Part shown: one piece after another, positions 1 through 8,878 of the stretch | How positions within the stretch are numbered: position 1 is the stretch's first letter | How the letters are laid out: the number at the start of each line of letters is the position of its first letter | From: an uncultured Clostridia bacterium | GTDB taxonomy: Bacteria > Bacillota > Clostridia > Oscillospirales > QAKW01 | DNA length: 52,145 bases | Direction: 5' to 3' | NCBI GenBank assembly: GCA_944387895.1 | Contig: CALXGQ010000004.1 | Span: 1 to 52,145, forward strand | Position numbers and translations under genes: made by a program | Notes under the pieces: model-generated | Database searches by the model: none | The model's input: only the letters and a program-made list of their open reading frames with translations | What the model was told of the DNA's origin: nothing

Positions 1-98
1 TCTGCTTCACAATTCTTCAAAATTATATGAAAAATTGTTGTCAATTTGTTGTCAACTCGGATTTGAGATGCCGAAAACCCTTGATTTTACTGGATTTT
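1..98. other. Intergenic edge with a tandem 11-mer
   Basis: No gene is recognised. Positions 34-44 and 45-55 hold two near-identical 11-mers ending in TGTTGTCAA. On the minus strand they read as two TTGACAACAA blocks. Their spacing to the nearby TATAAT-like box does not fit a promoter. No clear terminator for lysS is seen before the window edge. Confidence 0.3.
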
Positions 99-1595
99 TT
101 AGTCCAGAGGCTTCATTGTGGGGAACAGGATGACGTCGCGGATGGAATCGGCGCCGGTGAGCAGCATCACGCAGCGGTCGATGCCGATCCCCAGCCCGCC
201 AGTCGGCGGCATGCCGTATTCAAGAGCTGTGATGAAATCTTCGTCCATCATGCCCGCCTCTTCATCGCCTCCGGCGCGCAGCTCCATCTGCTTCTGGAAC
301 CGCTGCCGCTGATCGATGGGATCGTTCAGCTCGGAAAAGGCGTTCCCCATTTCGCTATGGCAGATGAACAGCTCAAACCGTTCGGTCAGGCGCGGGAATT
401 TTGCAGAGCGCTTGGCCAGCGGTGAAACATCCACTGGATGCATCGTGATAAACGTGGGCTGAACCAGCATCTGCTCCACCTTCTGATCAAAGGTTTCATA
501 TAGGGCATGGCCCCAGGTGGGCTCCACGCCTTCCATATCCACGCCGGCGGATTTCGCCGCCGCCACCGCTTCGGCATCTCCTTCGATGGCCATAAAGTCT
601 ATCCCGCAGTATTCCTTGACGGCGTCGGCCATCGTCAGCCGGCGCCAGCCGGGCGTTAGATCGATTTCTTCGCCCTGCCAGGTGGTCTGATAGGTGCCGA
701 GGATCTCTTTGGCGGCGCCGGACAGCAACGCTTCAAAAAGATCCATCATATCGTTGAAATCCGCATACGCTTCATACAGCTCCACGGTGGTAAATTCAGG
801 ATTATGCTTGGTATCCATCCCCTCGTTCCGGAAGATGCGCCCCACCTCATAAACCTTTTCCAGACCACCGACAATCAGCCGTTTCAGATGCAGCTCGGTG
901 GCGATCCGCATATACATATCCAGATTCAGCGTATTATGATGGGTAATGAACGGCCGGGCGGTGGCGCCGCCGGAAATCGTATTGAGAACCGGGGTTTCCA
1001 CCTCCATATAGCCGCGCTCATCCAGAAAATGACGCAGGTATTTCACAAATTTACTGCGTATCTCAAAGTTGCGGCGGGTTTCAGGGTTCATGATCAGATC
1101 CACATAGCGCTGGCGATAGCGAAGATCCTGATCCTTCAGGCCGTGAAATTTTTCAGGCAGGGGCAGAAGCGATTTGGAGAGCAGCGTGACTGCGCCGGTA
1201 TGAACGGATATTTCGCCGCGGCGGGTACGGAACACGGTTCCGGTAACGCCGACAATATCGCCGATATCCAGCTTTTTGAATGCCTCGTATTCCTCTTCTC
1301 CCAGATCGTCGACCCGCACATAGATCTGAACCTTCCCGCTCATATCATGCAGATCGCAAAAGGAAGCCTTGCCCATGCCCCGCTTGCTCATCAGCCGCCC
1401 GGCGATCGTTACTTCCTTCCCTTCCAGCTCCTCAAAGTCTTCCGTGATCTGGCGGCAGGCGGTATCGCGCTCAAACCTGACAATTGCAAAGGGATCCTTG
1501 CCGGCCTTTTGCAGATCGGCCAGCTTATCCCGCCGGATTTGCAGAAGCTCGCTGAGGGAAAGCTCCTCCTGAGCCGGTGTATTCTTATTTTCCAT
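99..1595 (-). CDS. lysS: Lysine--tRNA ligase (class II)
   Basis: Charges tRNA-Lys with lysine in the cytoplasm. The N-terminal OB-fold anticodon-binding domain occupies about the first 150 residues. The class II catalytic core follows, with motif 2 (RNEGMDTKHNPEFT) and a C-terminal motif 3 (GLGIGIDR). Its roughly 500-residue length is normal for bacterial LysS. Two in-frame ATGs exist, at 1610 and 1595. The second has a GGAG sequence nine bases upstream, formed by the codons after the first ATG, and is preferred; the first would add five residues. It follows greA by a short gap on the same strand and is probably cotranscribed, an order common in Firmicutes. Confidence 0.96.
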   Translation of the reverse strand: MENKNTPAQEELSLSELLQIRRDKLADLQKAGKDPFAIVRFERDTACRQITEDFEELEGKEVTIAGRLMSKRGMGKASFCDLHDMSGKVQIYVRVDDLGEEEYEAFKKLDIGDIVGVTGTVFRTRRGEISVHTGAVTLLSKSLLPLPEKFHGLKDQDLRYRQRYVDLIMNPETRRNFEIRSKFVKYLRHFLDERGYMEVETPVLNTISGGATARPFITHHNTLNLDMYMRIATELHLKRLIVGGLEKVYEVGRIFRNEGMDTKHNPEFTTVELYEAYADFNDMMDLFEALLSGAAKEILGTYQTTWQGEEIDLTPGWRRLTMADAVKEYCGIDFMAIEGDAEAVAAAKSAGVDMEGVEPTWGHALYETFDQKVEQMLVQPTFITMHPVDVSPLAKRSAKFPRLTERFELFICHSEMGNAFSELNDPIDQRQRFQKQMELRAGGDEEAGMMDEDFITALEYGMPPTGGLGIGIDRCVMLLTGADSIRDVILFPTMKPLD

Positions 1596-1619
1596 TGCTT
1601 TATTCTCCATGGCGGATTC

Positions 1620-2105
1620 TCATTTCTCAACCTTCAGAATCTTATATTGCAAAACGCCGATCGGCGCCTCCACCTCGATGGTCTGGCCGGCCTGATGACC
1701 CAGTATCGCATGACCCAGAGGACTGTCGTCGGAAATTTTTCCGTTCATCGGGTCGGCTTCAATGGAGCTGACGATATCATAAACCAGCTCCTCCCCCGTT
1801 TCCACATCCAGGACCGTTATTTTATTGCCCAGCCAGATTTTATCTTCATCGGCGGAAACGTCGGCATCGTCTTCCACGATGACGGCATTTTTCAAAGTCG
1901 CTTCCAGGGTGGCGATCCGGGATTCCACAATCGCCTGCTCATTTTTGGCTTCATCGTATTCGCTGTTTTCGGAAAGATCCCCGTAGGAACGGGCGACCTT
2001 GATCTTCTCCGCGATCTCCTCACGCTTGGTGGATTTCAGCTCCGCCAGCTCTGCTTCCAGCTTGGCCTTTCCCTCCAATGTCAGGGATACAATCTTTTCT
2101 GCCAT
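1620..2105 (-). CDS. greA: Transcription elongation factor GreA
   Basis: Rescues backtracked RNA polymerase by stimulating cleavage of the nascent transcript through the secondary channel. The 161-residue protein has the usual N-terminal antiparallel coiled coil (about residues 10-75) with the conserved acidic tip motif GDLSENSEYDEAK. A C-terminal FKBP-like domain contains the typical SPLGHAILG segment. Length matches the family. A GGAGAG ribosome site precedes the ATG. It lies between tsf and lysS, all on the minus strand. No canonical terminator separates it from tsf, only an 11-bp wobble-rich hairpin without a U tract at about 2164-2192, so read-through is possible. Confidence 0.96.
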   Translation of the reverse strand: MAEKIVSLTLEGKAKLEAELAELKSTKREEIAEKIKVARSYGDLSENSEYDEAKNEQAIVESRIATLEATLKNAVIVEDDADVSADEDKIWLGNKITVLDVETGEELVYDIVSSIEADPMNGKISDDSPLGHAILGHQAGQTIEVEAPIGVLQYKILKVEK

Positions 2106-2211
2106 CGTTCTTCACTCTCCTTGTATCATTGGCTCCGTTTTCTTCAGCCTGCATAAAATTCCGGAAAGCGACCCCGGAAAAACCGAGGCCGCTTCAGATA
2201 AACATTGATTT

Positions 2212-3126
2212 TTATTTGCTCATGTTGGCAACTTCGCTGGCAAAGTCGTCGACGCGCTTCTCCAGACCCTCGCCCTTGACATAGGATACAAACGCCTTGA
2301 TGTTGATCTCCATGCCGATCTCCTTGCCGACCTGCTTGAGGTATGCGCCGACGGTCAGCTTATCATCCCGCACATAGACCTGATCCATCAGGCAGTTTTC
2401 CGTATAATACTTGCCGATTTTTCCGCCGATCATCTTTTCAAGAATGTTCTCGGGCTTATTGGCGTTCTTGGGATCGTTTTTGATCTGAGCCAGAAGAATG
2501 TTCTTTTCATTTTCCAGCACCTCGGCGGGCACTTCCTCGCGATTGAGATAGGAAGGATGCATCGCTACGATCTGCATACAGACATTGCGGGCGGCCTCCC
2601 GGAAGGTTTCGTTGGCGGGATCGGCCACGTCGCACAGCACCATCGCCGCCTCGGTACCGCCGCCGTGAACATAGCTGACGCAGGTGCCTTCCAGGCGGGT
2701 AAAGCGGCGGATATTCATATTCTCGCCGATCTTCAGGATCTTTTCGCGCAGAACATCCTCCACGGTAAATTCGGTATCTTCAAACTTGCAGGCTTTCAGC
2801 GCCTCGATATCGGCCGGCGCATGAACGGCGACCGCCTTGGCGGCGCCCTTCACCAGAGCCTGAAATTCCGCGTTTTTCGCAACAAAGTCTGTTTCGGAAT
2901 TGACCTCAATCATTACGCCGACGCCATCGGCAATATAGGTATCGACCATGCCTTCGGAGGCGATCCGGCCGGCCTTCTTTGCCTGAGCGGCAAGCCCCTT
3001 CTCCCGCAGCAGCTCAATGGCTTTATCTACGTTTCCGTCTGCTTCGGTCAGCGCTTTTTTACAATCCATCATGCCGCAGCCGGTGGTTTCACGCAGAGCG
3101 GCAACATCTTTAGCGGTAAAATTCAT
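2212..3126 (-). CDS. tsf: Translation elongation factor Ts
   Basis: Guanine-nucleotide exchange factor that regenerates EF-Tu-GTP. The N-terminal UBA-like domain (residues 1-45, LRETTGCGMMDCKKAL) and the core motif TDFVAKN (about residues 80-86) are clear. The 304-residue length fits the long bacterial form with two exchange subdomains. It begins 27 bases after rpsB on the same strand, the near-universal rpsB-tsf operon. A GGGAGG ribosome site precedes the ATG. Nothing odd is seen apart from a moderately divergent C-terminal third. Confidence 0.96.
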   Translation of the reverse strand: MNFTAKDVAALRETTGCGMMDCKKALTEADGNVDKAIELLREKGLAAQAKKAGRIASEGMVDTYIADGVGVMIEVNSETDFVAKNAEFQALVKGAAKAVAVHAPADIEALKACKFEDTEFTVEDVLREKILKIGENMNIRRFTRLEGTCVSYVHGGGTEAAMVLCDVADPANETFREAARNVCMQIVAMHPSYLNREEVPAEVLENEKNILLAQIKNDPKNANKPENILEKMIGGKIGKYYTENCLMDQVYVRDDKLTVGAYLKQVGKEIGMEINIKAFVSYVKGEGLEKRVDDFASEVANMSK

Positions 3127-3153
3127 GATTATATTCCTCCCAGATCCTTCAGA

Positions 3154-3885
3154 TTATTCGGCAGCGGCTTCTTCGGCGGGCTCCTCCGCATCGGTCAGCT
3201 GCTCGCCCTGCTTGCCTTCCATAATGGCGTTGGCCATCGTTTCGGCAATCAGCTTGACGGCGCGGATGGCGTCGTCGTTGCCGGGAATGGGGTAGTCTAC
3301 TTCGTCGGGATCACAGTTGGTGTCCACAATCGCCACCACGGGGATCCCCAGCTTCTTCGCCTCGGCGATCGCGATATGCTCCTTCTTGGGATCAACAACA
3401 AACAGCGCCGCAGGAGCTTTCTGCATCTCCTTGATGCCGCCGTAGTTTTTCTCCATGACCTCCATCTCATGCCGCAGCTTCAGCACTTCCTTCTTGGGCA
3501 GAAGGTCAAAGGTACCGTCTTCCGCCATCTTCTCCAGCTGGTTCAGCCGGTTGATGGACTTGCGGATGGTCTGGAAGTTGGTCAGCATCCCGCCGGGCCA
3601 GCGCACAGACACATAATACTGGCCTACCCGCTGCGCTTCCTCCCGAATGGAGTCCTGCGCCTGCTTCTTGGTGCCCACGAAAAGCACCTCGCCGCCCTCG
3701 GCGGCGATATCCCGCATGAAATTATAGGCTTCTTCGATCTTCTTTACGGTCTTTTGCAGGTCAATGATATAAATACCATTCCGCTCTGTGAAGATATACT
3801 CCGCCATTTTGGGGTTCCATCTTCTGGTTTGGTGGCCGAAATGCACGCCGGCCTCTAACAGCTGTTTCATTGAAATAACGGACAT
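3154..3885 (-). CDS. rpsB: 30S ribosomal protein S2
   Basis: Structural protein of the small ribosomal subunit. The sequence opens with the typical [19 protein letters not shown] segment and carries [10 protein letters not shown] and the [20 protein letters not shown] nucleotide-binding-like loop. The Leu usual in the RWLGG motif is Pro here (RWPGG), a minor substitution. The C-terminus is a short Glu/Ala-rich tail. The 243-residue length is normal. A strong AGGAGG site precedes the start. It is first in an operon with tsf and is driven by the promoter at 4000-4028, with a leader of about 110 bases. No specific autoregulatory RNA could be assigned to that leader. Confidence 0.96.
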   Translation of the reverse strand: MSVISMKQLLEAGVHFGHQTRRWNPKMAEYIFTERNGIYIIDLQKTVKKIEEAYNFMRDIAAEGGEVLFVGTKKQAQDSIREEAQRVGQYYVSVRWPGGMLTNFQTIRKSINRLNQLEKMAEDGTFDLLPKKEVLKLRHEMEVMEKNYGGIKEMQKAPAALFVVDPKKEHIAIAEAKKLGIPVVAIVDTNCDPDEVDYPIPGNDDAIRAVKLIAETMANAIMEGKQGEQLTDAEEPAEEAAAE

Positions 3886-3999
3886 CGTTACTTTCCTCCT
3901 TGATTTTGTTTTTTACCGCCACAGCGCCTGCTGTTTTACCCCACCGGCGAGCCGGAAACAGGGGGCAAAGCGCTATGTGAGTATTTTTACAGCCCTAAA

Positions 4000-4028
4000 A
4001 GTATACCATACCGCGCCGCCGAATGCAA
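4000..4028 (-). promoter_or_regulatory. Promoter for rpsB-tsf
   Basis: On the minus strand a TTGCAT -35 box (4023-4028) and a TATACT -10 box (4000-4005) are separated by exactly 17 bases. Start sites at about 3993 would leave a leader of roughly 110 bases before rpsB. This is a sequence match only. Confidence 0.65.
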
Positions 4029-4097
4029 GTATTATTTCCATATTTTTTATGTTTTTTCGCCAATTGCGGCAAAAAAACAGAGAACGGCGGAAAACGG

Positions 4098-4126
4098 TTG
4101 ACAAACGCCGCTTTTTCTGCTATGCT
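4098..4126 (+). promoter_or_regulatory. Promoter for the pfl riboswitch operon
   Basis: A perfect TTGACA -35 box (4098-4103) and a TATGCT -10 box (4121-4126) stand 17 bases apart. Transcription would start near 4133, just ahead of the ZTP aptamer, which fits riboswitch-controlled expression of pflB. Confidence 0.7.
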
Positions 4127-4145
4127 ATATCCGAAAACAAAGGCC

Positions 4146-4265
4146 TCCGCTTTCTGACGGATCGACGTGGATGGAAACCACGGTGGAAGCGGGCAAAAGG
4201 CAGAGCCGACCGTCTGGGCAGCGTATACTCCGCATAGGGAGGATAGGCTGTTTTTTTATTTTTAA
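4146..4265 (+). ncRNA. ZTP (pfl-motif) riboswitch with terminator platform
   Basis: The leader holds the hallmarks of the pfl/ZTP class. A GTGGATGGAAACCAC helix (4167-4181) is followed, after a GAAGCGGG linker, by the conserved CCGACCGTCTGGGCA element (4206-4220), which forms the pseudoknot and ligand pocket. The last bases of that element (4219-4222) also begin a 13-bp hairpin with two mismatches (arms 4219-4231 and 4238-4250, loop 4232-4237). A T7 tract follows at 4251. Aptamer and terminator therefore compete, which suits an ON switch: ZTP, signalling lack of 10-formyl-THF, would permit transcription of the formate-producing genes. Class assignment rests on recalled consensus; the switch direction is inferred. 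Confidence 0.85.
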
Positions 4266-4276
4266 GGAGGTAGGAA

Positions 4277-6505
4277 ATGAGCAATCCATGGACAGGATTT
4301 TGCAGCGGGAACTGGGAGAACAGCATCGATGTTCGTGATTTTATTCAGAAAAACTATACGCCCTATGAAGGGGATGAGCGGTTTCTTGCTCCCGCCACCC
4401 CGCGGACGGAAAAGGTTTTGAACCGTCTGGAGGCGCTGCTGGCCGAAGAACAGGCGAAGGGCGGCGTTCTGGATATCGATACCGAAACCGTCAGCTCCCT
4501 GACCAGCTACCGCCCCGGCTATCTGGATCGGGAGCATGAACTGATCGTGGGGCTGCAGACCGACGCGCCCCTGAAGCGGGGTGTCAACCCCTTCGGCGGC
4601 ATCAATATGACCCGCAAGGCCTGCCAGGCTTACGGCTATACGCTCTCCCCCAAAGTGGAAGAGGAATTTCAGTACCGCACGACGCACAACGACGGCGTTT
4701 TCCGCGTTTACAACAGCGATATCCGGGCAGCACGGCACAGCGGCATCATCACCGGCCTGCCGGACGCCTACGGCCGCGGGCGGATCATCGGCGATTACCG
4801 CCGCGTCGCTCTTTACGGAGTCGACCGGCTGATCGCCTGCAAGCAGGCCGATAAGGACGCGCTGGCCGCCGGGGACGCCGACGCAGAAACGATCCGGAGG
4901 CTGGAAGAGCTTTATCAGCAGATCGCCTTTTTGGGCAAGCTCAAGGAGATGGCCGCCCTTTACGGCCGGGATATCTCCGCGCCGGCAGCCAACGCCCGGG
5001 AGGCCGTTCAGTGGCTTTATTTCGCCTATCTCGGCGCCATCAAGGAGCAAAACGGCGCTGCGATGAGCCTCGGCCGGACCGCAACCTTTCTGGACATCTA
5101 TATCCAGCGGGATCTGGAGCGCGGCCTGCTCACGGAATCCGGCGCTCAGGAGCTGATCGATGATTTTGTTATCAAGCTGCGCTGCGCCCGGCATCTGCGG
5201 ACGCCGGAATACAACGAGCTTTTTGCCGGCGATCCCATGTGGATTACCGAAGCGCTGGGCGGGATGGGGCAGGACGGCCGGACGCTGGTGACCAAAAATA
5301 CCTTCCGGTTTCTGCACACCCTCTACAATCTCAAGCCCTCGGCGGAGCCGAATCTGACGGTGCTCTGGTCGGAAAATCTGCCGGAGCCCTTTAAGCTTTA
5401 CTGCGCCCGGGTTTCGGAGGAAACCTGTTCCATTCAATACGAAAACGACGATCTGATGCGCCCCTGCTATGGCGATGATTACGCCATCGCCTGCTGCGTT
5501 TCCGCCATGCGCATCGGCAAGGATATGCAGTTTTTCGGCGCCCGCGCCAATCTGGCCAAGCTGCTGCTCTACAGCCTCAACGGCGGCCGGGACGAAAAAA
5601 GCGGGCAGCAGGTGGGCCCGGCGCATCCTCCCTATAGCGGCGATTACCTGGAATACGGCAAGGTTCTGGAGCTGATGGACTTTTATCGGCCCTGGCTTGC
5701 GCGCACCTATGTGACCGCCATGAACATGATCCATTATATGCACGATAAATACGCCTATGAAAAAACCCAGATGGCGCTGCACGATACCGACGTCCACCGC
5801 TATATGGCTTTCGGCGCGGCGGGGCTTTCTGTTCTGACAGATTCCCTTTCCGCCATCCGATATGCCCGCGTAAAGGTTCTGCGCGACGAAACCGGCCTGA
5901 TCACCGGCTTTGAAACCACCGGCGACTACCCGGCCTACGGCAACGACGACGACCGGGCGGACCGCATTGCCCAGGAGCAGATCGAACAATTCTTCAACGA
6001 GCTGAAAAAGAACCCCACCTACCGCGGCGCGGAGCACACCCTTTCCATTCTGACCATTACCTCCAACGTGGTCTACGGCAAGAAAACCGGCGCCACGCCG
6101 GACGGCAGGAAAGCCGGAGAGCCCTTTGCCCCGGGCGCCAATCCCATGCACGGCAGAGAGAAAAACGGCGCGCTGGCCGCTCTCAATTCCATCGCCAAGC
6201 TCTCCTATACCGTATGCAAGGACGGGATCTCCAACACCTTCTCCGTTGTTCCGCAAGCGCTGGGCAACGCCCCGGAGGAACGCCGCAGAAACCTCATCTC
6301 CATTCTCGACGGATACTTCCGGCAGGGCGCCCAGCACATCAACGTAAACGTCCTGTGCCGGGAAACGCTGATGGACGCGCAGCGCCATCCGGAAAAATAT
6401 CCCAATCTGACTATCCGGGTTTCCGGCTATGCCGTCAACTTCCATAAGCTCTCCGCCGCCCAGCAAAATGAAGTCATCTCCCGCACCTTCCATGAGGCAC
6501 TCTGA
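4277..6505 (+). CDS. pflB: Formate C-acetyltransferase (pyruvate formate-lyase)
   Basis: Glycyl-radical enzyme that converts pyruvate and CoA to acetyl-CoA and formate under anaerobic conditions. The adjacent active-site cysteines are C406-C407 in the ACCVSAM motif. The radical glycine is G717 in RVSGYAV near the C-terminus. The 742-residue length is that of true PFL. The ATG follows an AAGGAGG site after the riboswitch terminator. pflA begins one base after the stop, so the enzyme and its activase are translated together. Riboswitch control suggests that here PFL also supplies formate for one-carbon and purine metabolism, not only fermentation. A long antisense open frame covers the gene but is a GC-bias shadow. 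Confidence 0.96.
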   Translation: MSNPWTGFCSGNWENSIDVRDFIQKNYTPYEGDERFLAPATPRTEKVLNRLEALLAEEQAKGGVLDIDTETVSSLTSYRPGYLDREHELIVGLQTDAPLKRGVNPFGGINMTRKACQAYGYTLSPKVEEEFQYRTTHNDGVFRVYNSDIRAARHSGIITGLPDAYGRGRIIGDYRRVALYGVDRLIACKQADKDALAAGDADAETIRRLEELYQQIAFLGKLKEMAALYGRDISAPAANAREAVQWLYFAYLGAIKEQNGAAMSLGRTATFLDIYIQRDLERGLLTESGAQELIDDFVIKLRCARHLRTPEYNELFAGDPMWITEALGGMGQDGRTLVTKNTFRFLHTLYNLKPSAEPNLTVLWSENLPEPFKLYCARVSEETCSIQYENDDLMRPCYGDDYAIACCVSAMRIGKDMQFFGARANLAKLLLYSLNGGRDEKSGQQVGPAHPPYSGDYLEYGKVLELMDFYRPWLARTYVTAMNMIHYMHDKYAYEKTQMALHDTDVHRYMAFGAAGLSVLTDSLSAIRYARVKVLRDETGLITGFETTGDYPAYGNDDDRADRIAQEQIEQFFNELKKNPTYRGAEHTLSILTITSNVVYGKKTGATPDGRKAGEPFAPGANPMHGREKNGALAALNSIAKLSYTVCKDGISNTFSVVPQALGNAPEERRRNLISILDGYFRQGAQHINVNVLCRETLMDAQRHPEKYPNLTIRVSGYAVNFHKLSAAQQNEVISRTFHEAL

Positions 6506-6506
6506 G

Positions 6507-7238
6507 ATGCCGGCGGAAGAAAAAACGCCCCCCGTCGGCCGGATCCATTCGCTGGAATCCTTGGGCTGCGCCGACGGGCCGGGGGTGCGCTTCGTCGTTT
6601 TCTTTCAGGGCTGCCCCCTGCGCTGCGTCTACTGCCATAATCCCGATACCTGGGAGCGTGAAGGCGGTTCCGCCTGCACCGCCGATGAGATCCTGAAGCG
6701 GGCTTTGCGCTTTCGCCCCTATTTCGGCAAGGAGGGCGGCATCACCCTTTCCGGCGGCGAGCCGATGATGCAGCCCTCCTTCGCCGCCGCCTTGCTGGAA
6801 AGGTGCAAAAAGGCCGGCCTGCATACGGCGCTGGACACCTCCGGCATGGCCGGAGAACCCTTTTGGGATCCGATCCTGCGCCATACCGATCTGGTGATCG
6901 CCGATCTGAAATTTGCCGGTGAGGAGGCCTACCGGGCCAACACCGGCGGCTCTCTTTCCATGCTGCTGCGGTTCCTCCGGAAAACAGCGGAACAAAACAT
7001 TCCGCTCTGGGTGCGCCATGTCATCGTCCCGGGGCTGACAGACGGCGATCTCCCGGAGATCCTGAACATCGCGACCGCCTTCCCGAATCTGAAAAAGCTG
7101 GAACTGCTGCCCTTCCGCAAGCTCTGCACCGCGAAATATGACCGGCTTGGTCTTTCTTTCCCCTTGAAAAATATTCCGGAATGTGATACGATATTGCTGG
7201 AAAGACTAAAAAGGGATATTCCGAAAAAGTTTCGTTAA
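6507..7238 (+). CDS. pflA: Pyruvate formate-lyase-activating enzyme
   Basis: Radical-SAM enzyme that installs the glycyl radical on PFL by using a [4Fe-4S] cluster and S-adenosylmethionine. The cluster motif is C36-x3-C40-x2-C43 in GCPLRCVYCHNPDTW. It is followed by the SAM-binding TLSGGEP segment and ADLKFAGEEAYRANTG. Length from this start is 243 residues, typical of PflA. The ATG at 6507 is preferred because a GAGG site lies nine bases upstream inside the end of pflB. An upstream in-frame ATG at 6492 lacks a ribosome site. trxA follows 14 bases downstream, completing a three-gene operon. Confidence 0.95.
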   Translation: MPAEEKTPPVGRIHSLESLGCADGPGVRFVVFFQGCPLRCVYCHNPDTWEREGGSACTADEILKRALRFRPYFGKEGGITLSGGEPMMQPSFAAALLERCKKAGLHTALDTSGMAGEPFWDPILRHTDLVIADLKFAGEEAYRANTGGSLSMLLRFLRKTAEQNIPLWVRHVIVPGLTDGDLPEILNIATAFPNLKKLELLPFRKLCTAKYDRLGLSFPLKNIPECDTILLERLKRDIPKKFR

Positions 7239-7252
7239 GGAGGAAGTATAAC

Positions 7253-7564
7253 ATGGCTGTGATCCATATTACCCGTGATAATTTTGAGCAGGAAGTGCTT
7301 CAGAGCGACGTTCCGGTGCTGATCGATTTTTTTGCCGTCTGGTGCGGGCCCTGCAAAATGCTTGCGCCCATCATTGAGCAGCTGGCGGAAGAGGTGCCCG
7401 GCAAAAAGATCTGCAAGATCGACGTAGACGCGGAACCGGAGCTGGCCGCGCAGTTCGGCGTGACTTCCATTCCCACCCTCGTTCTGATCAAAAACGGCGC
7501 CATCGCCGGAACCATCGTCGGGATGCGCAGCAAGAAAGCGCTGCTGGAATTTCTGGATTCCTGA
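7253..7564 (+). CDS. trxA: Thioredoxin
   Basis: Small disulfide reductase of 103 residues with the canonical active site W30-C31-G-P-C34-K and the cis-proline loop TSIPT. It should reduce protein disulfides in the cytoplasm with electrons from thioredoxin reductase, which is not in this window. An AAGGAGG site lies just upstream. It is the last gene of the pflB-pflA-trxA operon, and may keep the radical-enzyme cysteines reduced; that link is inference. The terminator that should end the operon is split by the insertion sequence that starts 22 bases after the stop. Confidence 0.94.
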   Translation: MAVIHITRDNFEQEVLQSDVPVLIDFFAVWCGPCKMLAPIIEQLAEEVPGKKICKIDVDAEPELAAQFGVTSIPTLVLIKNGAIAGTIVGMRSKKALLEFLDS

Positions 7565-7586
7565 AAAAACGCAAACCCCTGCTTTT
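7565..7586 (+). terminator. Left half of the trxA terminator, split by the IS
   Basis: An A-rich stretch and the arm AAACCCCTGC (7573-7582) plus TTTT form the 5' half of a hairpin. The matching arm GCAGGGGTTT followed by CTTTTTT lies at 8879-8896, beyond the insertion sequence. Joined, they make a textbook terminator with a 10-bp stem and a TTTT loop. Confidence 0.7.
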
Positions 7587-7645
7587 TGGACTGCTACCAG
7601 TAAAATAGACACGAAAAAAACACCCAGTCGTAGAATAACTTTGAA

Positions 7646-8491
7646 TTAGGCGGCCTTGCTCCGGATTTCGTACGGAGTGAGGCCGTCTTTCAGGTTAATG
7701 CGCTCAAAATTGTAGAATTGGACGTACTCCGCCACGGCCTGTTCCACCTCAGTACGATTAGAGAATTTCATGCGATTAAGGCACTCGGATTTGAGCGTTC
7801 CAAAGAAATTTTCCATCGCCGCATTGTCATATGGACAACCGGGGCTGGACATTGACGGATGAATGTGGTATTCTTGTATTAGGTCAAAATATGCTTGGGA
7901 AGTGTATTGAGACCCTTGGTCACTGTGGAGGGCTAGTCCATCAGTGACCATTTCTTTTTGTCTGGCCTCTCGAATGGTGTCGGTAACCAAAGTTGTAGTC
8001 ATATCGTTACCGATGCGGTATGACAATACTACCTTGCCGCACAAATCGACTACAGCACACATATACACCATCCCATGAGCTGTTGGAATGTAGGTAATGT
8101 CGGTTACCCAAAAGCGATTAGGTTGCAGTTGATCGAACTGTCGATTGAGCAGATTCGGATATTTGTGAAGAGCGCGCTGGTATCGCATATACGGACGTCG
8201 GCGACGCACCACAGAGAGCAGATTGTACTTGCGCATCACCCGCAAAACTGCTTTTAGATTGACCTTTTTGTGCTTGGCTGTATACAGCCAACGATGTATC
8301 CTGCGGTAGCCGTAGGTCTGCTTGCTGATGCGTTGTGCTTCGGCGATCAGATCGATCAGCCACTGATCTTTGTTCGGTTTGCCCTGCCGGTTTCGCCAGG
8401 CATAGTATCCACTACGGGAGACCTCAAATAAGTCGCACATCGCTTGTATACTGTATTTGCCACGAAAGCGCTCGACGACACGATATTTCAA
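7646..8491 (-). CDS. IS3-family transposase OrfB (DDE integrase core)
   Basis: Catalytic transposase subunit. An N-terminal HTH_21-type region (MCDLFEVSRSGYYAWRNR) precedes a retroviral-integrase-like core. The DDE residues sit in FWVTDITYIP, HSDQGSQYTS and YDNAAMENFFGTLKSE. The C-terminal NFERINLKDGLTPYEIR is typical of the family. A GTG at 8497 overlaps the orfA stop, but the AGGAGG site runs into it. The in-frame TTG at 8491 has ideal five-base spacing and is preferred, giving 281 residues. Synthesis by coupling to orfA, or as a frameshift fusion, is possible. No obvious A6G slippery site was seen in the overlap. Confidence 0.93.
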   Translation of the reverse strand: MKYRVVERFRGKYSIQAMCDLFEVSRSGYYAWRNRQGKPNKDQWLIDLIAEAQRISKQTYGYRRIHRWLYTAKHKKVNLKAVLRVMRKYNLLSVVRRRRPYMRYQRALHKYPNLLNRQFDQLQPNRFWVTDITYIPTAHGMVYMCAVVDLCGKVVLSYRIGNDMTTTLVTDTIREARQKEMVTDGLALHSDQGSQYTSQAYFDLIQEYHIHPSMSSPGCPYDNAAMENFFGTLKSECLNRMKFSNRTEVEQAVAEYVQFYNFERINLKDGLTPYEIRSKAA

Positions 8492-8493
8492 CT

Positions 8494-8796
8494 TCACCTC
8501 CTTCCAGCTTCTAACAGAAAATTTTGCAGCAACTCCACCTGCATACGCAGTTGCGCCAGTTCGCTTTGTTGACGGACGATTTCGTCTGCGCTGTCTTTAC
8601 GAGGCCGTCCTTTCGGACGTGGAATGTATCCGTTTTCTATCAATCGCTGTTTTCGCCTTTGCCGTGTAACTAATTGCTTTATTTGTTCTTTGGTCAATCC
8701 GAAATGTTCACCGATTTCTCGATTGGTTTCTCCGGCTGCTTTTCTTCGCAACACTTCTTCTGCTAAATATTCTACCTTTGCATAACTTCTGGACAT
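8494..8796 (-). CDS. IS3-family OrfA (helix-turn-helix)
   Basis: A 100-residue DNA-binding partner of OrfB. An N-terminal helix-turn-helix (EIGEHFGLTKEQIKQLVTRQRR) is followed by a basic linker (PRPKGRPRK) and a C-terminal leucine-zipper-like helix ending LQNFLLEAGRR. This is the usual IS3 OrfA layout. It recognises the element ends and dimerises with the transposase. The ribosome site, AGGGGG, is the 3' arm of a strong hairpin just upstream (8803-8838), so translation may be blocked on transcripts that enter from outside. Confidence 0.88.
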   Translation of the reverse strand: MSRSYAKVEYLAEEVLRRKAAGETNREIGEHFGLTKEQIKQLVTRQRRKQRLIENGYIPRPKGRPRKDSADEIVRQQSELAQLRMQVELLQNFLLEAGRR

Positions 8797-8802
8797 GATT
8801 TA

Positions 8803-8838
8803 ACCCCCTGTCGTAGTTTTCATTCTACAACAGGGGGT
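8803..8838 (-). promoter_or_regulatory. Hairpin occluding the orfA ribosome site
   Basis: The arms AACCCCCTG... and ...CAGGGGGTT form a stem of about 13 to 15 bp with a short loop. On the minus strand the 3' arm supplies the AGGGGG ribosome site of orfA. It would mask that site in read-in transcripts. The role is inferred from position only. Confidence 0.5.
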
Positions 8839-8878
8839 TCTTTTATTCAATGTCCATTTTTCGGGGTATAGTCCATTT

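Larger units (their letters stand above)
7587..8875 (-). mobile_element. IS3-family insertion sequence, apparently complete
   Basis: About 1.29 kb element with orfA and orfB transcribed leftward. The ends are imperfect inverted repeats. The left reads TGGACTGCTACC, and the right end, read on the minus strand, is TGGACTATACC; both are followed about 25 bases in by a TAGACA/TGGACA box. A 3-bp TTT target duplication flanks the ends. It is inserted in the loop of the trxA terminator. Both transposase frames are open and the ends are present, so it may still be active. Confidence 0.88.

Noticed and set aside
34..56. Two TTGACA boxes on the minus strand as a promoter
   Set aside because: Spacing to the TATAAT-like sequence is 11 or 22 bases, outside the workable range.
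804..2156. 450-codon plus-strand frame across lysS and greA
   Set aside because: It runs antisense through two conserved genes and their gap and shows no domain.
2164..2192. Hairpin between tsf and greA as a terminator
   Set aside because: The stem depends on wobble pairs and no T run follows, so it is not called.
4262..6493. 743-codon open frame antisense to pflB
   Set aside because: It mirrors a strongly conserved enzyme gene in GC-rich DNA, has no recognisable domain, and lacks its own ribosome site and promoter.
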